Shown here piece after piece: positions 18,042-25,753 of a stretch of DNA of 47,644 nucleotides; the first letter of the stretch is position 1; the number at the start of each line of letters is the position of its first letter. Source of the DNA: [Zimmermannella] faecalis ATCC 13722 (lineage in GTDB: Bacteria > Actinomycetota > Actinomycetes > Actinomycetales > Microbacteriaceae); assembly GCF_000381765.1 (NCBI RefSeq), contig NZ_KB907087.1, forward strand, positions 1 to 47,644, given 5' to 3'. A program made the translations under genes and the position numbers. The notes under the pieces are model-generated. The model did not search any database. It had not been told where the DNA came from and worked only from the letters and a program-made list of their open reading frames with translations.

Positions 18042-18929
18042 ATGACCGAGCTCGCCCTCACCGCAGAAGTCACGATCGATCCGAGCACCGCCGAGATCAT
18101 GGGGGTGCTCAACGTCACGCCCGACTCGTTCAGCGACGGCGGCACGCTCGACAGCGACACCCCCGAGGCCCGCACTGCGAGCGCCCTCGAGCGCGCGTAT
18201 CGCCTCGTGGCGCAGGGCGCGACGATCATTGACGTGGGTGGCGAGTCGACTCGTCCGGGCGCTGAGCGCGTGCCGCAAGAGGAGGAGCAGGCGCGCGTGC
18301 TTCCGGTGGTGCGGCAGCTCGTGCGCGACGGCATCGCGGTGTCGGTCGACACGATGTATGCCGACACGGCGGCGGCGTGCCTCGACCTCGGCGACGTGAT
18401 CATCAACGACGTCTCGGGCGGCATGGCCGACGACCGGATGCTCGCCCTGGTCGCCGAGCGCGGCGCCCGCTACATTTTGAGCCACTGGCGCGGGCACTCG
18501 GTCGTCATGAACGACCTCGCCGAGTACGACGACGCGGCGGCCGAGATCATCGGCGAGCTCACCGAGATGCGCGACCGGGCGGTCGCGGCGGGCATCGCGC
18601 GCGACCGCATCATCCTCGACCCGGGCCTCGGCTTCGCGAAGGATCGCGACGACAACTGGGCCGTGCTCAACCAGCTGCCGAAGCTGCAGGGACTCGGGCA
18701 TCCGGTGCTCATCGGCGTGAGCCGCAAGCGGTTCGTCGGCGACCTGCTGCCGGCCGAGGCGCCGGTGACGGCGCGCGATCTGCCCACCGCGGTGCTGTCG
18801 GCGCTCTGCGTCGAGCGCGGCGTGTGGGGAGTTCGCGTGCACAACGTCGCGGCGACGAAGGTGGCGATCGACACGGTGGCGGCGTGGCAGAACGGCGCCG
18901 ACCTGCGCGGCGAGGCGGATGCGCGATGA
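18042..18929 (+). CDS. folP: Dihydropteroate synthase (FolP)
   Basis: A 295-residue TIM-barrel enzyme that joins 6-hydroxymethyl-dihydropterin pyrophosphate to p-aminobenzoate; it is the sulfonamide target. Motifs run in order: IMGVLNVTPDSFSDGG, IIDVGGESTRPGA, VSVDTMYADTA, VIINDVSGG, SHWRGHS, IILDPGLGFAK, IGVSRKRF and VRVHNVAATKVAID. I choose ATG 18042 (MTELAL); a GTG at 18024 would add six residues. The stop overlaps the folBK start by four bases (ATGA), so the two are translationally coupled. All catalytic loops look intact. Confidence 0.95.
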   Translation: MTELALTAEVTIDPSTAEIMGVLNVTPDSFSDGGTLDSDTPEARTASALERAYRLVAQGATIIDVGGESTRPGAERVPQEEEQARVLPVVRQLVRDGIAVSVDTMYADTAAACLDLGDVIINDVSGGMADDRMLALVAERGARYILSHWRGHSVVMNDLAEYDDAAAEIIGELTEMRDRAVAAGIARDRIILDPGLGFAKDRDDNWAVLNQLPKLQGLGHPVLIGVSRKRFVGDLLPAEAPVTARDLPTAVLSALCVERGVWGVRVHNVAATKVAIDTVAAWQNGADLRGEADAR

Positions 18930-19966
18930 GCGGCGACGACGACCGTCGCGTCGAGCACCCGGCGGCACAAACGCAGCCCGCGAAGGCCGCCGCAACACCC
19001 CCGGTCCACCCCGCCGAGGCCGCGATTCAGCTGACGCCGAACCGCCCGGGTCCGGCGGCGCATCCGGCCCTCCCGGCCCCTGAGCTCGACCGGATTTTCA
19101 TCGACCGCCTGCACGTGCACGGCCGCCACGGCGTGTTCGCGCACGAGCGCGCGAACGGGCAGGACTTCTTCATCGACGCCGAGGTGTGGCTGGATACGCG
19201 CGCGGCGGCGGCCGCCGACGAGATCGACCAGACGGTGCACTACGGCCACCTCATGCGCGCCCTCTATGAGGTGGCGATGCGGGAGCCGGTCGATCTGCTC
19301 GAGACGCTCGCCGAGCGGCTGGCGGCGGTGACGTTTGCGTTCGCGGGCCCGCAGGCGGTGCGCATCACGGTGCACAAGCCGCAGGCGCCCGTGAAGCTGC
19401 GCTTCGACGACGTGCTGATTTCGATTTTGCGGTATCGGCCGGAGGGTCCGCGGCCGGTGGAGTCGCGGCGTCCGGCGGCGCGCGCGGTCATCGCGCTCGG
19501 CGCGAATCTTGGCGACCGCGAGGCGACGCTGCGCGACGCGTTTGACGAGATCGAGGCGCTCGACGGCGTCTGGCCGCACCTGCGCTCGAGCCTGTACGAG
19601 ACGCCGGCGCTCACGACGCATGGCGTCGACGAGTCGGCGCCCGCGTATCTCAACGCGGTGATGGCGGTGCACACGAGCCTCGAGCCGCACGACCTGCTCG
19701 ACCGCCTGCAGCAGATCGAGAACGGGCACGGCCGCGTGCGCGCGGAACGCTGGGGCAGTCGCACCCTCGACCTCGACATCATCGAGCACGGCGGGCTCGT
19801 GCTGCACGACGCGACGCTTGAGCTGCCGCATCCGCGCGCGTTCGAGCGAGCGTTCGTGCTCGCGCCGTGGTTCGAGATTGAGCCCGAGGCGTCGCTGCCG
19901 GGCCGCGGCGCGGTGCGGGAGCTGCTCGCGAACGCGTCGGATCACGTCGAGAGGTATCGCGGATGA
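18926..19966 (+). CDS. folBK: FolB-FolK fusion: dihydroneopterin aldolase / HPPK
   Basis: A 346-residue bifunctional enzyme. The first ~48 residues are a Pro/Ala-rich leader. Residues ~50-170 are dihydroneopterin aldolase (IFIDRLHVHGRHGVFAHERA, VHYGHLMRALYEV, LLETLAERLAAV, ITVHKPQAPV with the catalytic Lys). Residues ~183-346 are 6-hydroxymethyl-7,8-dihydropterin pyrophosphokinase (VIALGANLGDREATLRDA, SSLYETPAL, ERWGSRTLDLDIIE, ELPHPRAFERAFVLAPW). FolB-FolK fusions occur in several actinobacteria. Both junctions are 4-base overlaps (with folP and with DUF3180), so the block is a tight operon. Catalysis covers two consecutive pathway steps. Confidence 0.94.
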   Translation: MSGDDDRRVEHPAAQTQPAKAAATPPVHPAEAAIQLTPNRPGPAAHPALPAPELDRIFIDRLHVHGRHGVFAHERANGQDFFIDAEVWLDTRAAAAADEIDQTVHYGHLMRALYEVAMREPVDLLETLAERLAAVTFAFAGPQAVRITVHKPQAPVKLRFDDVLISILRYRPEGPRPVESRRPAARAVIALGANLGDREATLRDAFDEIEALDGVWPHLRSSLYETPALTTHGVDESAPAYLNAVMAVHTSLEPHDLLDRLQQIENGHGRVRAERWGSRTLDLDIIEHGGLVLHDATLELPHPRAFERAFVLAPWFEIEPEASLPGRGAVRELLANASDHVERYRG

Positions 19967-20520
19967 CCCGCACCAGCCCCTGGCGACTCGTACTCCTTTT
20001 TGTCGCGGCCGCGGTCGTCATGTGGGCGCTGCAGTCGTGGATCACCGCCGGCGGCTCGGCGACCCTCGTGCCGAGCATCCCGTTCGGCGTGACGCTCGTC
20101 GTGATCGGCGCCGTCGCGCTCGCGCTCGCGTGGCCGGTGCGCCGCTACACGCAGGCGGTGCGCGACGCGAACGAGGCGCATCGGCGCGATGCCGGGCGGC
20201 GGGAGGATGCGCGGGGCGACGACTCGGCGCACTGGCGCGAGGTCGCGCGGCGTCGGGTCGATTCGCAGCGGGCGACGTTTGCGCTCGCGCTCGCGAAGGC
20301 GTCGAGCCTCGGCGGCAGCATTTTCGCGGGGGCGTGCGCGGCGACCGTGCTGTGGCTCGCCTCACGCACCGTCGTCGGCGCGGGCATGCCGATCGCCGTG
20401 TTCTCGCTCGTGTGCGCCGCGCTGCTGCTCATCGCGGGCATCATCGCCGAGTCGTGGTGCGCCCTGCCGCCCGATGACGGCGCCGAGTCGGCGAGCGACG
20501 CGCTGCCGACGGCGGGTTAA
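19963..20520 (+). CDS. DUF3180 membrane protein
   Basis: A 185-residue protein with four hydrophobic helices (about 9-27, 36-56, 107-129, 134-153) and a central charged, basic loop. This is the DUF3180 family, almost always found after folK in actinobacteria and of unknown function. It starts inside the folBK stop codon (ATGA). Its constant position suggests a role tied to folate synthesis or to the following PH-domain proteins, but nothing in the sequence shows a mechanism. Confidence 0.85.
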   Translation: MTRTSPWRLVLLFVAAAVVMWALQSWITAGGSATLVPSIPFGVTLVVIGAVALALAWPVRRYTQAVRDANEAHRRDAGRREDARGDDSAHWREVARRRVDSQRATFALALAKASSLGGSIFAGACAATVLWLASRTVVGAGMPIAVFSLVCAALLLIAGIIAESWCALPPDDGAESASDALPTAG

Positions 20521-20622
20521 GCCGCGAGTTCGCGGGCGGATGCGCGGGGTCGAGCCACGCGCCGACCGCGCGTGAGCTCGTTCGCGAGTTCGCCCTGCCA
20601 GCCGCGGGCTAACGGCCCCCCG

Positions 20623-21288
20623 CTAGTTCGTCGACGGACCAGGCTGTTCGGCCTCGCCGCTGCCCGGCGCCTCGGCGTCGCTACCGTCGTCGCCGTCCTC
20701 CGGCGGGGTGCTCGGGTCTTCGGTGTCGTCGCCGCTGCCACCGTCTCCGGGCGTCGACTCACTCGGATCGGGGTCGGGCTCCGTCGGATCCGGATCGCTC
20801 GGCGCCGGATCGTTCGTCTCGACCGGCGCGGGCGCGACGTTCCCCGACCCATCCGAGTCGCTAGGACCGCCGGAACCACCCGAGCCACCAGACCCACCAG
20901 TCCCATCCGAAGACCCACCGGTGTCACCCTCGTTCGGCTCGGTGTCGGGCGCGGGCGGCATCGACTCGGTCGGCACGGGCGTGCGCGTTGCCGGGCTCGA
21001 GGGCGTCGGCGTGGGCGTCGACGTCTTGGTCGGGTCGACGGTCGCGGTTGCAGATGAGGTCGGCCCGTCGGTGGCGACGGGCAGGTCGGATCCGCGCGGC
21101 AGCAGCATCGCGACCGCGCCGCCGGCGACCGCAAGGGCGACCACCGTGATGCCCACAACAACGAGGTTTCGGGGCTGCTTGAGCCACGCGACGACGCTCG
21201 CGAACCAGCCGGGTTCGGCCTCTTCGAGCAGACCGCCGTAGTCGTTGAGGGGTTGGGTCACGGGGAAGTAGCCATTCTCTCGGGGCAC
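20623..21288 (-). CDS. Single-pass membrane protein with long disordered extracellular tail
   Basis: A 221-residue protein. The first ~34 residues are cytoplasmic and end KQPRN; one membrane helix covers about 35-58 (LVVVGITVVALAVAGGAVAM). The rest is a Ser/Thr/Pro/Asp/Gly tail with runs such as GGSGGSGGSGG and DPDPTEPDPDPS. No enzymatic motif. The tail could be O-glycosylated or span the wall. It is convergent with DUF3180 and divergent from the PH-domain genes, interrupting the otherwise plus-strand cluster. The region before its start contains a clear dyad (21307-21333). I do not recognise a named family. Confidence 0.75.
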   Translation of the reverse strand: MPRENGYFPVTQPLNDYGGLLEEAEPGWFASVVAWLKQPRNLVVVGITVVALAVAGGAVAMLLPRGSDLPVATDGPTSSATATVDPTKTSTPTPTPSSPATRTPVPTESMPPAPDTEPNEGDTGGSSDGTGGSGGSGGSGGPSDSDGSGNVAPAPVETNDPAPSDPDPTEPDPDPSESTPGDGGSGDDTEDPSTPPEDGDDGSDAEAPGSGEAEQPGPSTN

Positions 21289-21306
21289 GCAGGCGCGTAT
21301 TCACTG

Positions 21307-21333
21307 CATTATCGCAAGAATAGTGCGGTAATG
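21307..21333. promoter_or_regulatory. Operator-like dyad CATTAYCGCA-N7-TGCGGTAATG
   Basis: Ten-base arms (one mismatch) around a 7-base spacer, 19 bases upstream of the minus-strand membrane-protein gene, in the 220-bp divergent region it shares with the PH-domain operon. Size and position suit a dimeric repressor. Confidence 0.45.
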
Positions 21334-21508
21334 AGGCCCGCCTGACCTCATCCGTGTTAATTCCACACGAGTCACAGCGGCAACACCAGACCCAAGTTCG
21401 ATCGCCGTCACCCCGCGGGCGGATGTCGTTCGCTCGGTGCTGTCGCCCGGTTAGGCCGGGTCGGTAGGGTTGTGGGCGCAAATCAGCCCGTAGCTCGAGA
21501 GGCACCTG

Positions 21509-21991
21509 ATGCAATACCCCGACAAGCCCGAGATCGAGTGGCGACGGATCTCGCCGAAGCTCGCCTTCCGCACCCTCGTGGGAGCCATCATCTGGACGGT
21601 GATTTTTCTCGCGGTGACGATCGGGCTGACGTTCATTCCGCATCCGTTCCCGTGGTGGCTGATCGGCGCGGTGATCACGTTCCTGTGCGCCATCGAGATT
21701 CCGATGTCGTTTATTCGCGTGCGCAGCATCGGCTACGCGCTGCGACAGGATGACCTCGTCTTCAAGCGCGGCGTCATCGCGCGGCGCCTCGTCGCCGTGC
21801 CGTACGGCCGCCTGCAGGTGATCGACGTGAGCCGCGGGCTGCTCGACCGGATGCTCGGCATCGCGTCGCTCACGACCGTCACGGCCGCCGCGTCGACGAA
21901 CGTGAGCATCCCCGGCCTCACGCCCGACGAGGCTGACCAGCTGCGCGACCACCTCATTCGCGTCGCCGAGACCCGACGGGCTGGTCTGTAA
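21509..21991 (+). CDS. Bacterial PH-domain (bPH2, YdbS-like) membrane protein
   Basis: A 160-residue protein with two membrane helices (about 22-44 and 49-66) and a C-terminal bPH2 domain (YALRQDDLVFKRGVIARRLV, VPYGRLQVIDVSRGLLDRML, TVTAAASTNVSIPGLTPDEA). These match the YdbS half of the YdbS/YdbT pair. GAGAGG lies upstream of the ATG. Its stop overlaps the next gene's ATG by one base. In Bacillus the homologous pair is linked to resistance to peptide antibiotics or envelope stress; the molecular role is not known. Confidence 0.88.
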   Translation: MQYPDKPEIEWRRISPKLAFRTLVGAIIWTVIFLAVTIGLTFIPHPFPWWLIGAVITFLCAIEIPMSFIRVRSIGYALRQDDLVFKRGVIARRLVAVPYGRLQVIDVSRGLLDRMLGIASLTTVTAAASTNVSIPGLTPDEADQLRDHLIRVAETRRAGL

Positions 21992-24369
21992 TGGCCGACG
22001 AGTCGACGCCGAAGCGGCCGCGCCACGGCGCACCCCCAGCGGGCGGATACGCGCCCGGCGCGGGGTTGCCGCCGCAGCCGAATGCGCACGAGCAGGCGGG
22101 CCAGCCGCAGGGCCAGTGGCAGAACCAATGGCAGCAGCAGCCCGGCCAGTCGAACGGTCAGCCCGGGCAGCAGTTCCCGCCGCAGCCGAACCAGTGGCAG
22201 GCGCAGTACCAGCAGCAGCCGCCGCAGCGCCAACAGCCAAACCAACAGCCAAACCAGCAGGTGCATGGTCGGCAGTCGCCGCCCCAGCCACCGCAGCAGT
22301 TCGCGCAGCCGCAGTCTCAAGGGCAGCCACCGCACGGCCAGCAGCCGCAGCCGCACCCGGGCCAGCGGCCAAACCAGCAGTTCCCCGGTCAGCAGCCTGG
22401 CCAACAATTCCAGGGCCACCCCGGCCCGCAGCCGAACCAGCAGTACCCGGGTCAGCACCCCGGCCAGCAGTTCCCGAACCAGCAGCAAAACCCCCAGCAG
22501 CAGCTCCCGCCGCAGCAGCGCGCGGCGCTCGCCGACCTCGCCGACGGCGACTGGCACCGGCTGCACAAGCTGTCGATGTGGAACGCGATCCTCGGCACCC
22601 TCTTCGCCTTCTTCTGGGCGCTCTTCGCGCTCGGCAGCAGCCTGTTCGTCGGAGTCATGGAGGGCGACCTCCCCGGCTGGGTGCTCGCCATCGTGCTCGT
22701 CGGTGTCGTCGTGCTGCTCGGGCTCGTCATCGTGTGGGTCGTGCTCGACTACCGCAACACGTCGTTCCGCCTCACGAGCGAGGTGTTCGAGCTACGCAAG
22801 GGCGTGCTGAATAAACAGAATCGCCAGGTGCGGTTCGACCGGTTGCAGTCGGTGAACCTGAACCGTCCGATGATCGCGCGCATGTTCAACCTCACCGCGC
22901 TCGAGACGTCGGGCGCCGGCGACAAGTCGGGGCTGTCGCTGAAGTTCCTCGACAAGGACCAGGCGAATGCCCTGCGCGCCGAGATTCTGCGCCGAGCGTC
23001 GGGTGCGAAGCGCCGCAAGTCGGAGCAGGCCCGCGCTCTCGCCGAGCAGCAAGCCGGCGGCGCGCCCGCGCAGGCCCAGCCTCCCGCCCCCGGACAGCCC
23101 GCCGCGCAGCAAGGCGCACCGGGCCAGCCGCAGCAGCCCGGCCAACCGACCCAGCCCGCGCCCCCGCGCCGCAGCTCGCTGAGCTCGTTCGTCGATCGTG
23201 CGGTCGACGACTTCACCGCGCCCGAGCTGAGCGCCGAGCAGGTCGCCGAGCAGTCGATCGTGCGCGTGAAGCCGGGCCGCGTCGCCGCGACGACCGCGTT
23301 CGGCGGCCTAATCTCGGCCGCGGTGATGCTCGTGATCGGCGCGATCGCGTACGTCATCGTGCGCCTGATCCTCGCGGCCGCGCTGCGCCGCGGAGTGCCG
23401 CTGGAGTTCGACATCATCTGGTGGGTGGTGTTGCTCGGAACGATCGGCGTCATCATCTTCGCGACGCTGCTCGGGGCGGCGGCGACCGCGGTCGGCAACA
23501 TGCAGTACACGATCGCGGGCACGCCCGACGGCCTTCGCATCGGCCGGGGAATCCTCAGCCAGACGAACGACACGCTGCCGCCGGGGCGCATCCACTCGAT
23601 CGACGTGCGGCAGCCGCTGCTGTGGCGTCCGTTCAAGTGGTTCCAGATTCGGGTGAACCGGGCGGATGTGCGCCACGGCACCACGTCGGAGGAGCAGCAG
23701 CAGGCGCTGCAGCGAAACATCGTGCTGCCGGTCGGTACGCGCGATGAGGTTGAGCGGGTGCTGCAGCTCGTGCTGCCGATGCACATGAACGCGCGTACGG
23801 CGCAGCTCATCGACTCGGGCTTCAAGTCGGGCCGGCGCCCTGAGTTCACGCCGGCGCCGGGTCGGTCGTGGTGGCTGCATCCGTTCAGCTGGCGGTTCAT
23901 CGGCGGCGCGATCGACGGCGGGCTCGTCTACATTCGCACAGGCTGGCTGACGCGGTCGGTCGCGATGGTGCCGGGGGAGCGCATCCAGTCGGTGACGGCG
24001 AAGAATTCGCTGCTCGAGCGGGCGGCGCGCGTGGCGCACATCCGCATCGACACCGTGAACGGACCGATCACCCCGCGCCTCCCCGCCGTCTCGAACGAGT
24101 ACGTGAACGGACTGCACGAGGAACTCTCGAAGCTCGCGGTTCGCGCCGCGAAGGATGACACCTCGCACCGCTGGTACGAGGCGCAGGCGCGGGCGACGGT
24201 TGCGGCCGCGCGCATGCAGCTCGAGGATGCGCGCCGCACCGGCCGCCCCCTCGACCCGCAGTCGCAGCGAGTGCTCGCAGCCGAAGAGGCCTGGCGCCGC
24301 GAGCAGCAACAGCAGTCGCAGCAGCAACAGCAGCAGCCGCAGCAACAGCCGCCGTCGCAGACGCAGTAG
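21991..24369 (+). CDS. PH-domain membrane protein (YdbT-like) with Gln/Pro-rich N-terminus
   Basis: A 792-residue partner of the preceding protein. Residues 1-~175 are a low-complexity Gln/Pro/Gly segment with many G-Q-x-P repeats. Then come paired membrane helices and a bPH2 domain (FRLTSEVFELRKGVLNKQNR, VRFDRLQSVNLNRPMIARMF). A second Gln/Pro/Ala linker follows, then more helices and a second bPH2 domain (YTIAGTPDGLRIGRGILSQT, LPPGRIHSIDVRQPLLWRPF). A third is RTGWLTRSVAMVPGERIQSV. The protein ends in a poly-Gln tail. Standard YdbT is about 500 residues; the extra length is the disordered ends and linker. One-base overlap with the upstream gene indicates an operon. A strong hairpin follows at 24386. 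Confidence 0.88.
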   Translation: MADESTPKRPRHGAPPAGGYAPGAGLPPQPNAHEQAGQPQGQWQNQWQQQPGQSNGQPGQQFPPQPNQWQAQYQQQPPQRQQPNQQPNQQVHGRQSPPQPPQQFAQPQSQGQPPHGQQPQPHPGQRPNQQFPGQQPGQQFQGHPGPQPNQQYPGQHPGQQFPNQQQNPQQQLPPQQRAALADLADGDWHRLHKLSMWNAILGTLFAFFWALFALGSSLFVGVMEGDLPGWVLAIVLVGVVVLLGLVIVWVVLDYRNTSFRLTSEVFELRKGVLNKQNRQVRFDRLQSVNLNRPMIARMFNLTALETSGAGDKSGLSLKFLDKDQANALRAEILRRASGAKRRKSEQARALAEQQAGGAPAQAQPPAPGQPAAQQGAPGQPQQPGQPTQPAPPRRSSLSSFVDRAVDDFTAPELSAEQVAEQSIVRVKPGRVAATTAFGGLISAAVMLVIGAIAYVIVRLILAAALRRGVPLEFDIIWWVVLLGTIGVIIFATLLGAAATAVGNMQYTIAGTPDGLRIGRGILSQTNDTLPPGRIHSIDVRQPLLWRPFKWFQIRVNRADVRHGTTSEEQQQALQRNIVLPVGTRDEVERVLQLVLPMHMNARTAQLIDSGFKSGRRPEFTPAPGRSWWLHPFSWRFIGGAIDGGLVYIRTGWLTRSVAMVPGERIQSVTAKNSLLERAARVAHIRIDTVNGPITPRLPAVSNEYVNGLHEELSKLAVRAAKDDTSHRWYEAQARATVAAARMQLEDARRTGRPLDPQSQRVLAAEEAWRREQQQQSQQQQQQPQQQPPSQTQ

Positions 24370-24385
24370 GCGCGGCCGCTCACCC

Positions 24386-24421
24386 GGGGCGCTGGATGCA
24401 CAACTCGTGCACCAGCGCCCC
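24386..24421 (+). terminator. Strong hairpin after the YdbT-like gene
   Basis: GGGGCGCTGG(A)TGCAC pairs with GTGCACCAGCGCCCC with one bulged base and a 5-base loop, 16 bases past the stop codon. There is no T tract, so it may act as a terminator of the U-less type or protect the 3' end. Confidence 0.55.
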
Positions 24422-24494
24422 GCGTGCGTCTGCGCCAACTGCCGCTCCGCAATCGCTTACATGAACGGCCGCTCCGCGAATGGCTGCACCGTAC

Positions 24495-24549
24495 GGCGAC
24501 CGGCAGTACCGCACACCATGCAGCGCATCACCGTTCACTACACCCACTC
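24495..24549. repeat. Dispersed ~55-bp intergenic repeat, copy 2
   Basis: 42 of 55 positions match 8474-8528. It is the first of two tandem copies at 75-bp spacing; the flanking GCGAATGGCTGCA is also repeated (24476 and 24551). Confidence 0.6.
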
Positions 24550-24569
24550 AGCGAATGGCTGCATCAAAC

Positions 24570-24625
24570 GACAACCGGCGGTACCGCATGCGGTACCGCC
24601 GGTCACCGTGGAGTACCGCCGCTCA
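24570..24625. repeat. Dispersed repeat, copy 3, containing a perfect 30-bp palindrome
   Basis: Aligns without gaps to copy 2, sharing the ACCGGC-GTACCGCA block, a CACCGT block and the final CTCA. Bases 24574-24603 equal their own reverse complement exactly, centred on GCATGC, and would form a 15-bp cruciform or bind a dimeric protein. Confidence 0.55.
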
Positions 24626-24646
24626 GCAGCAGCACCCCTCAAACAC

Positions 24647-25666
24647 CTACCGCGCAGGCGGGTCGTACGTCCCAAGCGTGTCGTTCTTGAAGTGCTCCTG
24701 CAGCGTCGGCAGCTCGTCTTCGTTCAGGTAGACGACCGACTGGCTGCCTTCCATGCCGGTGCCGTTCGTGGGCATCGTGAACGAGGTGATGTCGCTGCTC
24801 TTGATTGAGCTGAGGCTGGTGCCGAGGCTGACCATGGCGTTCACGGTGAGTTCGCTGTCGCGCGCGACGTACGGCACGACGGAGTCGAGCAGGCTGTTGA
24901 GCGTGACGGGGTTGGTGAGCACGTCGCGGCTGAGCATCTTGTCGGCGACGGCCTTCAAGAAGAGCTGCTGGTTGACGACGCGCTGGTAGTCGCCGTCGGT
25001 GAAGGCGTAGCGCTCGCGCACGAAGGCGAGGGCGCGGTCGCCCGAGAGCGTGATCTGCCCGGCTGGGTAGTGCTCGTTCGTGGGCGATCCCGAGGTGAAC
25101 TCTTGCGGGTTGTTCACGGTGACGCCACCGATGGCGTCGGTGATGTCTTTGAACCCTTCGAAGTCGACGACCATGACGTGGTCGATGCGCTGGTCGATGA
25201 GTCCTTCGACGGTTTGCACGACGAGCGAGACGCCGCCGTAGGCGAGCGCGGCGTTGATCTTGTCGCGCCCAACGCCCGGAATATCGACGTAGGTGTCGCG
25301 CATGATCGACATGAGCTGCACGCCGGAGCGGTCGGCGGGGATGTGCGCGACGATCATGGTGTCGGCTCGCGACCCGATGTCGTCGAGGTTCGTCTCGCCG
25401 GCGGTATCGCGTGAGTCAGACCCGAGCAGCAGCACGTTCATCGACCCGGTGGTGTTCTCTTCGGGGCGCAGCGACTCGTCGGGGAACGCTTCTTCGATGG
25501 TCTCGGTGTTGCCCCAGCGGGCGTACACAGACCAGATTGCGGCGCCCGCGGCGAGCACGAGTACGAGGAATACCGACCCGATCGCGATCCAGATGTTGCG
25601 TCGCCGACGCTTGGCGCGGCTGCGTTGGCGGTCGTCAGCGCGGGATGTATCCACCTCGTTGCTCAT
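24647..25666 (-). CDS. LytR-CpsA-Psr (LCP) family cell-wall glycopolymer ligase
   Basis: A 339-residue membrane-anchored phosphotransferase that attaches undecaprenyl-linked polymers to peptidoglycan. A basic cytoplasmic N-terminus (RSRAKRRRRN) precedes one membrane helix (about 26-49). The LCP domain follows: MNVLLLGSDSRDTAG, SRADTMIVAHIPADRSG, LMSIMRDTYVDIPGVGRDKI, ALAYGGVSLVVQTVEGL, VDFEGFKDITDAIGGVTVNN, LSGDRALAFVRERY and DYQRVVNQQLFLKAV. The conserved Arg and Asp residues of the pyrophosphate pocket are present. I start at ATG 25666 (MSNEVDTS). It is divergent from the glycosyltransferase at 25754 and borders the glycan locus, consistent with ligating that locus's product to the wall. 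Confidence 0.92.
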   Translation of the reverse strand: MSNEVDTSRADDRQRSRAKRRRRNIWIAIGSVFLVLVLAAGAAIWSVYARWGNTETIEEAFPDESLRPEENTTGSMNVLLLGSDSRDTAGETNLDDIGSRADTMIVAHIPADRSGVQLMSIMRDTYVDIPGVGRDKINAALAYGGVSLVVQTVEGLIDQRIDHVMVVDFEGFKDITDAIGGVTVNNPQEFTSGSPTNEHYPAGQITLSGDRALAFVRERYAFTDGDYQRVVNQQLFLKAVADKMLSRDVLTNPVTLNSLLDSVVPYVARDSELTVNAMVSLGTSLSSIKSSDITSFTMPTNGTGMEGSQSVVYLNEDELPTLQEHFKNDTLGTYDPPAR

Positions 25667-25753
25667 GCGGGAAGTATCCCATGATCCGTGCGCGATGCGC
25701 CCCCTTGGCCGTATTCTGAAACAACGTCTGATGGGAAGAGCGGAAGGGGAGAC

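Larger units (their letters stand above)
24370..24646. other. 277-bp convergent intergenic region rich in repeats
   Basis: Lies between the 3' ends of the YdbT-like and LCP genes. It contains a hairpin (24386-24421), two tandem copies of the dispersed repeat with 75-bp period, and a perfect 30-bp palindrome. I see no supportable gene. Confidence 0.6.

Noticed and set aside
20924-22372. Minus-strand ORF of 482 residues across the PH-domain genes
   Set aside because: Low-complexity Ala/Arg composition caused by the Gln/Pro-rich repeat on the other strand; it also overlaps the membrane-protein gene.
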